Positions 8,401 through 18,830 of a stretch of 64,000 nucleotides of DNA are shown piece by piece. Both the position numbers and the translations under genes were made by a program. Within the stretch, counting starts at the first letter, position 1. Each line of letters starts with the position of its first letter. The notes below the pieces were generated by a model. It ran no database searches and had not been told where the DNA came from. It saw only the letters and a list, made by a program, of their open reading frames with translations. Source of the DNA: Thecamonas trahens ATCC 50062 (lineage: Eukaryota; Apusozoa; Apusomonadida; Apusomonadidae); NCBI RefSeq assembly GCF_000142905.1, contig NW_013657625.1:49756-113755 (forward strand), given 5' to 3'.

Positions 8401-11400
8401 ATGAGGTATTTGCTAGCGGTAGTAGCTGCGTGCCTGCTGGCCGCTGTGGTGGTCGAGGCCCAGGTCCGCGTGGCCATGCGTCCGCGGTGGGCGCCGACGT
8501 CAGTGCTTCAGGAAGCAAGGTAGGTGAGGAGAAGCCGAGCGGGGGGCCAAGTCGAAGAGCAGGCATGGAGACCCCCCCCTTCCCCCTCCAGCCCCCCCCC
8601 CCCCCCACTCGAACTCACCTGGATATGACGCAGTGAGTTTGCGAGGACGTGGGGCGAGCCGGGCCTGGCCTTTGTCGACGCGGTCGCCAACCATTGCCCC
8701 AAGTGCGCGCATGTGGTGACGGATGTGCAGGTGGTGGAGGCGCTGTCAGCGTCCGAGGCGTACGGACTGGCAGGACGAGCAGATCTGCTGCGGATGGCGC
8801 TCAATGTGGGCGCCCATGCGCCTGCTGTTGAGGCCGCTCGCCAAGTGGCGGCACTGTTGGCTGATGAGGCCTGCTCCTCGGTCTCAGACGGCCTCATCTT
8901 GGTGGCCGGCGAGAAGGTCTTCTGCTCCGAGGCTGCCATTGATACCGGCCTGGCCGATGGAAGTTTGGTTGCTGCCGCTGGAGCGGGCGGGCTGGAGGAG
9001 CTGCCGATGATCCGCGACGCGCTTGCAGCCGAGCTCCTCGCTGTGGCTGCCGGCACTGCACCGAAGGCTATCATGTTTGGTGTCCTCGGCACACGGACGG
9101 TCTCGCGAGTCTGGCTCGAGCTTCGGCTAGCACTGGGTGACGAGCTGGCGTTTGGCCACGGCGTGGCGAGTGGAGGCCAGGAGCCATCCCGGCTCGCGGG
9201 TTACGGCGTCGAGCTTGCCATCAAGTCAACCGAGTACAAGGTGGTTGACGACTCGAGTGACGAGGAGAACGATGAGGGCGAGACAGTTGACGCCGACGCG
9301 CCGCTGCCGTCGCTTCCAGGGCTGGATGTGACCAAGCTCGTGGAGCGCATGCCGGACGAGGAGGCCGCACTGCGGGCCGCGGGCGTAGCGTTCGGCAACG
9401 CTGCCGAAATCAAGCCGCTCAAGAAGTGGCAGCTTCGCGATCTTGGGTTCAAAGCTGCGCAGGCTGTTGTCGACGCCAGTGACCCGCTTGCCGAACTTGC
9501 CCGCATTTCGCAGAACCTTCCGTCGCTGGCCTCGTGGCTGGCGCGGAAGAAGAACTCGGCGGCGGGGCTACACAGGGAAGTTCGCGAGACGGCGGCAGTT
9601 GCCGGTGCCGGGTCCACGGCACTGGTGGTCAACGGGCGGGTGGTCGACGTTTCCAGCACCTCGATCTTCCAGCTCTACACCCTTGTTGGCGAGGAGCTTG
9701 TGCTCGCCGACAAGCTGAGGAGCCTTGGTCTCGCGCCCGAGCACGTGGCCGCGGTGGCATCGGCAGCGTCACCGAACCAGGGGGCTAGCGGCGACTCTGT
9801 TCGTGTTGCTGTCACGGAAGTCAAGCACATTGCATACCTCAACAACCTTGCACGCGACGAGCAGTACGCCTCGTGGCCAGCTTCGATTGCGGTCATCACT
9901 CAGCCGACGTACGGCTTTCACCGGGTCCGCCGCAACGTAGTCACCCTGCTCTACGTCATGGACCCAAGCAGCCCAGCCAGCCTAGGTGTAGTCTTCCAGC
10001 TCATGCAGTTCCACTCGGGTGACGCACCGCTGCGGTTTGGGCTTGTCCTTCGGCCAGGTCCGTCGGATCTGAGCTCGCGCCTTGTCCGTGGCCTGCTGCA
10101 TGTGCGGGGCGAGGGCGGGTCGGCCCTTATGTGGCAGGTTCTCGGCGGCGTGGCCATGCGCGCGCGTGGCGGCGTGCCGCTCGAGGAGCACTTTGACGCT
10201 GCCCTGAGCGCAGTCGCCAACTGGGACGGGCCCATCACCCTTGCGGACATCCTCGCATCCGAGGCGGGCGACGAGCTCGCCGACGAGCTTGCCGAGCTTG
10301 CGGCCTACCACGCCAGCATCAACATTCCGGCAAACACCTTTGTCATCAACTCGCGGGTGGTGCCCAACGAGGGCGCGCTGCAGAGTGTGGTAGCCTCGGC
10401 GCTTCGCGACGAGCTGACCCGGCTGGCGGCTCTGGTTGTGGCCGGCAAGGTCAACGACAAGGTCAACGTCTTCAAGTACGTCAACACCGAGCCGGACGTG
10501 CTCTCGTCATACTCGCGGCTGGCAGTGCCGTCTGCCGATGCGCCACTCCGTGTCGTTGCGCTGGATCCGTCCAAGGTGGGCCTCGCCATCGGTGCGTGGC
10601 ACGGTGCCGAGGCGGCGCCGGTCTCGATCTTGGTCGTGGCTCGCGACGACGGCAGTGCGCAGTGTGTTGTCGACAAGCTTGCAGCTTATGCGGTATCCGA
10701 GCTTGCCCACTCGGGCAAGTTCCGGTACGCTCGGCTTGGTGTGGAGGCATGGGCGAGTGCGGCAGGTGACGGTGATGATGCCGAGCTCGTTGTGGTTGTC
10801 AACGGGCGGGTCATTGCTATGGCGGCGAGCACGGCGTGCGACGAGCTTGCGCTCGGCGATCTCGAGCTGATGGTCAAGCTGGAGATGGAGAGCCGGGTCG
10901 GGCTCCTGCTGGAGGGCGAGGCGGAGCTTGCGAGCGCGGGCCTGCGCGGGCGCAACAAGGCCGACGTGCTGATGTACGCCTCGTCGCTGGTGTTTGCGTC
11001 GGCGCGCGCTGCGGACGAGGCCCGTCCGGTTGGTGCTATCCGCTCGCTGGAAAGGGCGGCTGGCGGCGTGGTTGTTGGACCGGAGGCCGGGGCCACCATC
11101 CGTGCGATTGCCGTGGTCAACCCGCTCTCGGAGGCTGCGCAAGAGCTAGCACCGGTCCTCGCCCTCTTGCGCGAGTCTGTGGGCGCGCGTGTAGTGGTGA
11201 GGCTCAACCCAGATCCTGCTCTCAGCGAGCTCCCGCTCAAACGGTTCTACCGGGCAGCGCTTGCGCCGGCGCTTGTGTTTGATGGCCAAGGAGCGCGGCA
11301 GCAAGCTCAGGCGGTCTTCTCGGGTCTTCCGACGCAGTTCCTCCTCACGCTTGGGGTCTCGACACCGGACGCGTGGCTTGTGCAGCCTGTGGCAGCCAAG

Positions 11401-12822
11401 CACGATCTCGACAACCTCCAGCTCGGGGCGCTGCGGCGCGGCGACGAGGTGGCCGCCGAGTTTGAGCTCTCGGAGCTCCTTGTGGAAGGCCGGGCGTACC
11501 AGGTGGCGCCTGTGGGTCCACCGACAGGCCTCGAGCTTGTGCTGGGCACTCCGCGTGAGGCTGTGGTGGAGGATACGCTGGTGATGGCGAATCTGGGCTA
11601 CTTTCAGCTCAAGGCACAGCCTGGGGTCTGGCAGCTGCAGCTCAAGCCTGAACGGCCATCGTCCGAGATGTACTCGATGCTCAACACGACCGACTACGGG
11701 CTGCTCAAGGAGCGGAGCAAGGCCGAGTTTGACGAGCTTGTGGACGAAGCGCGGCTGGCCGACGGGACCGGCCGGGTTGTGGCCGTCACCTCGTTTGACG
11801 GCGCGTCAGTGACCATGTTGGTGGCCAAGAAGCCCGGGTACGAGGAGAAGAGCCTGCTTGCTGCTCACGCCGAGGTCGCCGACTCGGGCCTCTCCTCGGT
11901 GTGGTCATCACTGACTGGCAGCAGAGGCGGCTCCAAGTCGGACGTCATCAACGTGTTCTCTGTGGCCTCGGGCCACCTGTACGAGCGGTTCCTGGCGGTG
12001 ATGATGCGGTCGGTGATGAGCTCGACGCAGAGCAAGGTCAAGTTCTGGATTCTTCGGCAGTTCCTCTCGCCATCGTTCAAAGAGGCGCTGCCCAAGCTTG
12101 CTGCCGATCTTGGCTTTGACTACCAGCTCATTGCCTACCAGTGGCCGCGGTGGCTCCTGGGCCAGTCCGAGAAGCAGCGGCTCATTTGGGGCTACAAGAT
12201 CCTGTTCCTCGACGTTCTCTTCCCGCTCGAGGTCGACCGGCTGGTATTTGTGGACGCCGACCAGACGGTGCGGGCGGACTTGCTTGAGCTCCACACAATG
12301 GATCTTGAGGGCAAGCCGTACGGCTTTACGCCTATGTGCGAGAGCAACCCGGACACGCAGGGCTTTATGTTCTGGAAGCAGGGCTACTGGTCGTCGCACA
12401 TGAAGGGCAAGCCGTACGTTATTTCGGCGCTCTTTGTGGTCGACCTCACCCGCTTCCGCGCCATGTCTGCCGGCGACACGCTGCGGGCGACGTACCAGTC
12501 GCTGGCGCGCGACCCCAACTCGCTCTCCAACCTCGACCAGGACCTGCCCAACTACCTCGCGCCAGGGCAGCTCCCGATGCACTACCTCCCGCAAGAGTGG
12601 CTCTACTGTGAGGCGTGGTGCGAGGATGGGACTGGCAAGCTTCTCGACGCCGCAAAGTCCATCGACCTCTGCAACTCGCCGCTGACCAAGGAGCCCAAGC
12701 TCGACATGGCTGGCCGCGTCGTCGCCGAGTGGCACGACTTCGACGATGCCAACCGGGCGCTCCTCCGTTCGCCGCCCTCCCCTTCCCCTGGCGATAGCGA
12801 TGTCCGGCATGACGAACTCTAG
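8401..12822 (+). CDS. UGGT: UDP-glucose:glycoprotein glucosyltransferase, ER folding sensor
   Basis: Predicted join of 8401-8519 and 8634-12822, 1435 aa. The 114-bp intron runs gtaggt...gacgcag, splits codon 40 and contains C15. Exon 1 gives an ATG, a clean signal peptide (residues 1-20) and the start of the conserved 'LLQEASEF' block, which only becomes continuous after splicing. The long central part matches the thioredoxin-like folding-sensor domains of UGGT. The C-terminal GT24 glucosyltransferase domain spans about 1140-1420, with the DAD-type metal/nucleotide motif ('FVDADQ', about 1245), 'SALFVVDL' and 'NLDQDLPN'. The protein ends in HDEL, an ER-retrieval signal. The enzyme re-glucosylates misfolded N-glycoproteins so they re-enter the calnexin cycle. 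The length is slightly below the ~1550 aa of animal UGGT1. Confidence 0.95.
8592..8606. repeat. C15 homopolymer in UGGT intron
   Basis: A pure C run on the sense strand, about 27 bp before the acceptor. It could serve as part of the polypyrimidine tract. Confidence 0.85.
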
Positions 12823-12994
12823 TCAAAGTCCAATCCAAAAGCCGTACTTGAACCGCATTAGTGTACGCGTGCGTCTGATCTCTGAATGTGTAGCCGTATC
12901 GCAGTGATAGTCTCCAGAGGGGGAGAGAGGAGGTGGGGGGGGGAGGCAGACGCCCTCCACTCACACCTCATCATTCACCACCCCACTCGGAACC

Positions 12995-14100
12995 ATGTCG
13001 ACTTCTGTTGCCGAGCTGCTCAAGCCGGCCTCCCGGTTCGACGTCAACTCCCTCCCTGCCATGGAGAAGATTGTCCGCGAGCATGTACGTGAGCTACTTC
13101 TACAGCCATTATTTACCACACCACCTACTCTCCTATCTACACCCTACACTAGCTCCCTATCCCCTCCCCGTCCCCTACTCCCCTCCCCGTCCCATCCCCC
13201 CCCCCCTTACACTGCCTCGGTCTGCTTCGTCGCGGGATGTTTTCCCTGTCGGCCGGCACTCTCCAGGCCACCCGCTCCCTCTCCCCCTCTCTCAGGAGAG
13301 TCAGACTCTTTCAGACACGAACATGGAAGCCACATGAGCCTGCCTACGTCCAATGTCCACCCCCACCACCACCGCCACCACCCTCCTTCCCCTTTCTCTC
13401 CCCCCTCCACACCCACACAGCACACCCCGCCCCTTCCACACTCTCCGTCGCTCACACACACACACTCTCTCTCTCTCTCTCTCTCTCTCTTCTCATGGAC
13501 AACAGGTCGCATCGGGCGAGTACAATGTTGAGCTCAACCTTGCTGTGCTCAAGCTGTATCAGTTCAACCCGCAAGTACAATGTTGAGCTCAACCTTGCTG
13601 TGCTCAAGCTGTATCAGTTCAACCCGCAAGCGACCAACGAGGAGATCATCTCGCTGGTGCTGGCCAAGGCCATGATGGCTCTCCCGGCGCCTGACTTTCA
13701 GCTTGCTCTGTACCTCATCCCGGAGGCGGCTCTGACTGACATGCACCGCTCGCTCGTCGACCTGGCCAACCTGCTCGACACGGCCAAGTTCCGCGCCTTC
13801 TGGGACGCCTTTGGCTCGTCGCCGGCCGAGGACCTGCTCGGCTCGATCGCCGGCTTTGGCGACGCCATCCGTGGCTTTGCGGCATCGGTGGTCTCCTCAA
13901 CCTTCCAGCTCATCGACCTCTCCGAGCTCGCTGACCTCCTCTTCCTCGACCAGGCCGCCGCCGCCGCTTACGCCGAGAAGGCTGGCTGGGCCGTCGACTC
14001 GGACAACGCCACCGTCTCCATCCCGCTCAACGAGTTCAACCAGGCCAAGGCCAAGGAGATCAAGGAGGACATCCGCTTTGAGCAGATCGCCCAGCTCTAA
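12995..14100 (+). CDS. EIF3K: Translation initiation factor eIF3 subunit K, one intron, duplicated exon start
   Basis: Exon 1 is 12995-13084 (30 codons) and ends at a phase-0 donor gtacgt. Exon 2 ends at 14100. The ancestral exon 2 would start at 13506 (acceptor 'caacag'), giving 'VASGEYNVELNLAVLKLYQ', which aligns well with human eIF3k ('EANLAVLKLYQFNP'). A perfect 55-bp tandem duplication at 13520-13629 throws that frame into a stop at 13584-13586. An alternative acceptor 'cgcaag' ending at 13575 would join exon 1 in frame with the second copy and lose only the residues VASGE. The rest (to 'RFEQIAQL') is a normal eIF3k PCI/winged-helix protein of about 205 aa. The intron is rich in CT/CA simple repeats. 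Confidence 0.9.
13520..13629. repeat. Perfect 55-bp tandem duplication in the eIF3k exon
   Basis: Copies at 13520-13574 and 13575-13629 are identical. The unit is not a multiple of three and encodes the most conserved eIF3k segment (YNVELNLAVLKLYQFNPQ). Confidence 0.97.
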
Positions 14101-15008
14101 TCTGACCTATCCATCGATCAAAACCCCACACACAACCAGACCTGCCTTCTGCACACCCACACCATCCACGTCCAAACTGTGGCGAGGAGGGAGAGAGCGA
14201 GACGGGGCGGAGGAGGCGGAGGAGGCGGAGAAGGAGGTGGAAGAAGGGAAAGAAATAGGATCAACATTATTGTCCCCCCCTCACACGCATCCATCGCCCA
14301 TCTCGCATCCCCATCGCCCATCTCCATCGCCCCCCCCCCCCCCCCCCCCCCCCCCCTTTGTTCCGCAAACCTCCGGCAAAAAGGGAAACAGATCTTTCCC
14401 CCCTCTCCCCATTCCCCCCCAACGGCCAACCGTCATTTTCCGGATACAAGCTGGTTTAGAGANNNNNNNNNNNNNNNNNNNNNNNNNNNNNNNNNNNNNN
14501 NNNNNNNNNNNNNNNNNNNNNNNNNNNNNNNNNNNNNNNNNNNNNNNNNNNNNNNNNNNNNNNNNNNNNNNNNNNNNNNNNNNNNNNNNNNNNNNNNNNN
14601 NNNNNNNNNNNNNNNNNNNNNNNNNNNNNNNNNNNNNNNNNNNNNNNNNNNNNNNNNNNNNNNNNNNNNNNNNNNNNNNNNNNNNNNNNNNNNNNNNNNN
14701 NNNNNNNNNNNNNNNNNNNNNNNNNNNNNNNNNNNNNNNNNNNNNNNNNNNNNNNNNNNNNNNNNNNNNNNNNNNNNNNNNNNNNNNNNNNNNNNNTCCC
14801 CCCCTTGCCTCCGCCTACACTCCGCCACCAATCGATTCAGCTCTTTCTCCTCCTTCCCCCTTCCTCCCCCATCCACCATCCATCCATTTCCAGACACAGG
14901 CCACCCCACCCTCACACACCCCACCCTCCACACGCACACCTCCGGTGCCTTCCCTATCACCTCCCTCATCCTCCCCATCACACGTCTTCCCCACACACAA
15001 AGATCACT
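14101..15008. other. Intergenic region eIF3k / importin with assembly gap
   Basis: Contains a purine-rich stretch (14180-14260), 'ccatcgccc' repeats, a C27 run (14330-14356), the N-gap and a CA/CT-rich 5' leader of the importin gene. No coding frame is seen outside the gap. Confidence 0.7.
14463..14796. other. Assembly gap, 334 N
   Basis: Run of N next to poly-C/pyrimidine sequence. Confidence 1.
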
Positions 15009-18000
15009 ATGTCTGGAGGTGCCCGTGTCGACTCGCTCGAGTCGCTGGTGTATGCCATGCGTGCCACGCTCTCGCCCGAAGTGAGTGACAGCGAGCGCAA
15101 GGCGGCGACGGCTGCCATCCGCGAGTACCAGTCGCAGCCCGAGTGCTTTATGGGCTTTGTCTCGGTCGTTTCCAACGCTGAGGACGAAGCGCTGCGGATG
15201 CAGGCTGCTGTGCTTCTCCTTCAATCCATGTCGCACTGGACCAATCTGGGCCAGGACGACAAGAACTCGGCCAAGGACGCCCTGCTCAACGCCCTCTTCT
15301 CCGATCCCATGCCACTTGTCCGCCGCAACCTCGGCGTGGCTGTCGCTGTCACCGCCCGCCGCGAGCTGACCACTGGCGGATGGGACGCGTTCCTCCCCAT
15401 CATGCACCAGGCCGCCGAGTCGGACGAGCCGCGCGCCCGTGAGGTGGCCTTTAGCGTCTTCAAGCGCCTTGTCCGCTTCTTTGGCCTCAACGAGCCGGCC
15501 TTCTTCTCGCAGCTCGCCCCGCTCTGGGTCAACGCCCTCACCGATGCCGGCAGCAACGAGGTCCGCATCGACGCCTTTGCCTCTCTCGCCGCCATGACAG
15601 CGTACTTTGAGGAGGAGGGCGACTTTGCCTCGTTTGAGCCCATCTTCCCGCAGATGCTGCAGACCGTCGTCACCTTTGTCGAGGCCAACGACGAGAGCAA
15701 GGCTGTGGTCGCGCTCGGAGTCCTCGAGGACATGCTGCAGATCACGCCCACCTTTGTGGCCACGCTCTGGCCGCAGCTTGTCCAGTTCAACGTCCAGCTC
15801 ATCCAGGCCGGCAAGGAGGACATCACCAAGCGTGCGCTCTCTTCGCTCGCCAAGTACGTGGAGCTCAAGCCGATGCTTCTGCTCAAGCACGAGCTTGTGT
15901 CGGACGTTCTCAACGCGGCCTTTACCTGCATCGCCGAGGAGGAGACCGACATTGACGAGGGCAACTCGATTCCGTCCAACGCCCAGACGCTCGTCGACAC
16001 CATCTGCCTCCGCATCGGCCCCTCGCACACCTTCCCGCTCTGCATGGAGGCCGCCTCGCAGTATCTGGCTGACTCGGTCACCTCGCCTCACACCATCCGT
16101 GGCGGGCTCATGATTCTTGCCATGTCCGCCGAGGGCTGCCAGGCGTACATGCGCGAGGAGCTGGAGACCCTGATGAACGCCATGATGCCGCATCTCTCGT
16201 CGAGCGCTCCGCTCGTCCGCGACGCCGCACTCATGGTCCTCTACCAGTTTGCCGAGCACATGCGCCCGAACATCCACGACTACCACCGGATTGTCATTGC
16301 CGGCTCACTCGACGGACTCTCGGAGGATCTCCTCTCGTCGCGCATGAACGCTGCGCGTGCGCTCAACTCGTTTGTTGTCTTTCTAGAGAATGAGGTGCTT
16401 GCTGAGTACCTGGAGAACATCATGTCCGGCTACGTCGGGACCATTGTGGGAGAGCCCGAGAGCCTCGAGCTCCCGCTCATGTGCGCCTCGCTGACCGGCA
16501 TCGGCATGCTCGCTGTCTCTGTCGGGCCTGCCTTTGCGCCGTATTTTGAGCCGACCATGGATCTGATGATCGAGATCATCGGCCTCACCGACAACGACTC
16601 GATCAACCTCCGCGCCCGCGCCATCGAGGCCATCGGCGGTGTGGCCCAAGCGTGCGGCCTCGAGGCCTTTGCGCCGTACCTGGACGCCGTCATGACCAAC
16701 GCCTTCGAAGGCCTCAAGTTGGAGTTCTGCCGCCTCCGCGAGCACACGTACTCGTTCTTTGGCCGTGTCGCCACCCTCATGGGCCAGGAGTTTGGCAAGT
16801 ACGTCGACGACGTTCTTCCCATCCTCTACGCCATCTGCAAGGCGCCCGACATGGCCGTCTTTACCGGCGACGTCTTTGTCGACACCGGCGACGACGACTA
16901 CGACGACGACTTTGAGGTGCCACAGGACGCGCAGGACGAGAAGGGCTCTGCCGCGTACTGCATCGGGGTCATTGCCACCGCCATGGGCCCGGCCTTTCTG
17001 CCGTTTGTGCAAGACTCGTTCTCGGCCCTCGAGACGCTGCTGCAGTACGACAACGAGGACGTGCGGGCGTCGGTCGTGACCGCCATGTCCGAGGTTGCCC
17101 GCGTCGTCCCGGCTACGCTCGAGTGGAGGTACAGCGTCGGCCTGCCCATCACCGACAACGTGCCAGAGCCGATCGCCCAGGTCGCCGCCTTTATCGTCCC
17201 CAAGTTCCTCCTCCGCATGTTCCACGAGGAGGCCGTCGAGGTTGTCTCGCGCGCCATGACCTCGTTCGCCTCGCTCACCCGCGCCTTTGGCCCCATCATG
17301 TTTGCCAACGAGGACAACTACGAGCTCTTCTCGTCGATTGCCCGCCTCACTCTTGAGCGCGAGCTCATCTGCCAGCAGCCGCTCGACGAGGACGACTTTG
17401 GTGACGACGTCGAGGCCCGCGCCGTCGCCGCCCTCGTCGCCGAGGACAAGCAGGTCGCCGGTGATGCCCTCTCCGGCCACGGAGCCAACGTCGACGACCT
17501 TCTCGACGCCGAGTCACCCATCGACATGGGCACCATGGAGACCGACCACCTCGCCGAGGCCCTCGAAGCCGCCTCGGAGGTTCTTGGCGCCGCCTTTGAG
17601 CCTTGCTTCAAGGGCCTGCTAGAGGGCCTCGAGTCGCGCGCCCGCCCGCAGCGCCCGGTCTACGAGCGCTGCACCGCTCTTGGCGTGCTCTCGGCCTCAG
17701 CCGCCGCCCTCGGCCCGCGCATCGCCCCGTACCTCGAGAGCCCTATGCTCCCGCTCTTCCTCGCGGGCTGCAAGGACGAGTCCGAGGATGTCCGCCGCAA
17801 CGCCGTCTTTGGCCTCGGCCTCATTCTCGAGGTCATGGGTTCTCACAATGTGGCCCCCGGCCTCGCCGCCGTTCTCCCGCACGCCCTCGAAGCCATCAAC
17901 AACGTCTTTGACGCCGGCTACGTCGAGGACGCCGCCGCGCCCGACAACGCCGTTGCCGCCCTTGGCCGCCTCATCTCCGCCATGCCTCAGCCGTCTGACC

Positions 18001-18339
18001 TCCCGCTCTCCGCCCTCATCCCGGCCATGGTCGCCCACATGCCGCTCACCGCCGACGCCTCGGAGAACCCGGCCGTCTACTCAGCGCTATTTGCTCTCTT
18101 CTCAGCCTCGGACGAGGCTGTCTTCGGTGAGCTCCCCAACCTTATCCGCGTCTTCTCACACGACCTCGCCGCAGTCGGCCCTTCCCGACCACATTGCCTT
18201 CCAGCTCGGCCTCCTCCTCAACTCGCTCATCAACCACGACCAGATCGGCTCCGAGGTCAGCGCCATGCTCGCCTCGCTCGACGACGACGAGCGCGCAAAC
18301 CTCATGGGTGTGGTCCAGCAAGCTGTTGCCGCCCAATGA
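15009..18339 (+). CDS. IPO4: Importin-4/Kap123-like karyopherin-beta, frameshifted near the C-terminus
   Basis: HEAT-repeat nuclear import receptor, about 1109 aa once one base is dropped. The N-terminal importin-beta region ('ALRMQAAVLLLQSMSHW') and the run of HEAT repeats are continuous from the ATG at 15009. An acidic loop after 'GDVFVDTGDDDYDDDFEVPQDAQDEKGSAAYCIG' matches the loop of Kap123/IPO4 ('EKEVACDALG'). The family imports histones and ribosomal proteins. Near 18173-18182 the frame switches: upstream ends in 'FSHDLAAV', while '(A)LPDHIAFQLGLLLNSLINHDQ...' in the next frame gives the typical helical end and stops at 18337-18339. Removing one base in 'gtcggccc' joins them. Unshifted, the frame reads into an Arg/Pro-rich and CA-repeat-coded tail to 18422. 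Sequencing error is the simplest explanation. Confidence 0.88.
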
Positions 18340-18387
18340 GGTCAATCAAACAAACAACACACACACACACACACACACACGCACGCA

Positions 18388-18830
18388 CACGCACAACACG
18401 CGCAGCTTTACCTTGCCCGTGACGAGGCCTTGCTGACGTAGCGATGCAGCCACACACAGACACACACGTCAGCCACTTTTGCGCCAGGGCTACTTGCTCG
18501 GGCAACTTGCATGGGCACACCTTTGGTGTCACGCTATCCTATCCAGAGCCGCTTCCAGAGCCGCTTCCAGAGCACGAGCCCGAACGCGAGCTGGACACGC
18601 ACAACACGCACAACACGCGCAGCTTTACCTTGCCCGTGACGAGGCCTTGCTGACGTAGCGATGCAGCCACACACAGACACACACGTCAGCCACTTTTGCG
18701 CCAGGGCTACTTGCTCGGGCAACTTGCATGGGCACACCTTTGGTGTCACGCTATCCAGAGCCGCTTCCAGAGCCGCTTCCAGAGCCGCTTCCAGAGCCGC
18801 TTCCAGAGCACGAGCCCGAACGCGAGCTGG
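18388..18830. repeat. Tandem duplication (~207/226 bp) covering the 3' end of the kinase gene
   Basis: Copy 1 is about 18388-18594 and copy 2 about 18605-18830, a period of about 217 bp at the left boundary. They differ mainly in the number of a 12-bp 'agagccgcttcc' unit and a small 'tatcc' repeat. Copy 2 contains the real C-terminus and stop of the minus-strand kinase; copy 1 is a downstream remnant with fewer units. An (AC)n tract precedes copy 1. Confidence 0.93.

Noticed and set aside
13520..13629. Intron birth by AGGT exon duplication in eIF3k
   Set aside because: The unit has no AGGT, and a precise 55-nt GT...AG excision is impossible: GT at 13520 pairs only with AG ending at 13575, 56 nt. 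Only a changed acceptor would work.
14805..15008. Open frame upstream of the importin start
   Set aside because: Pro/His-rich translation of CA/CT-rich leader DNA; the first suitable ATG with importin homology is 15009.
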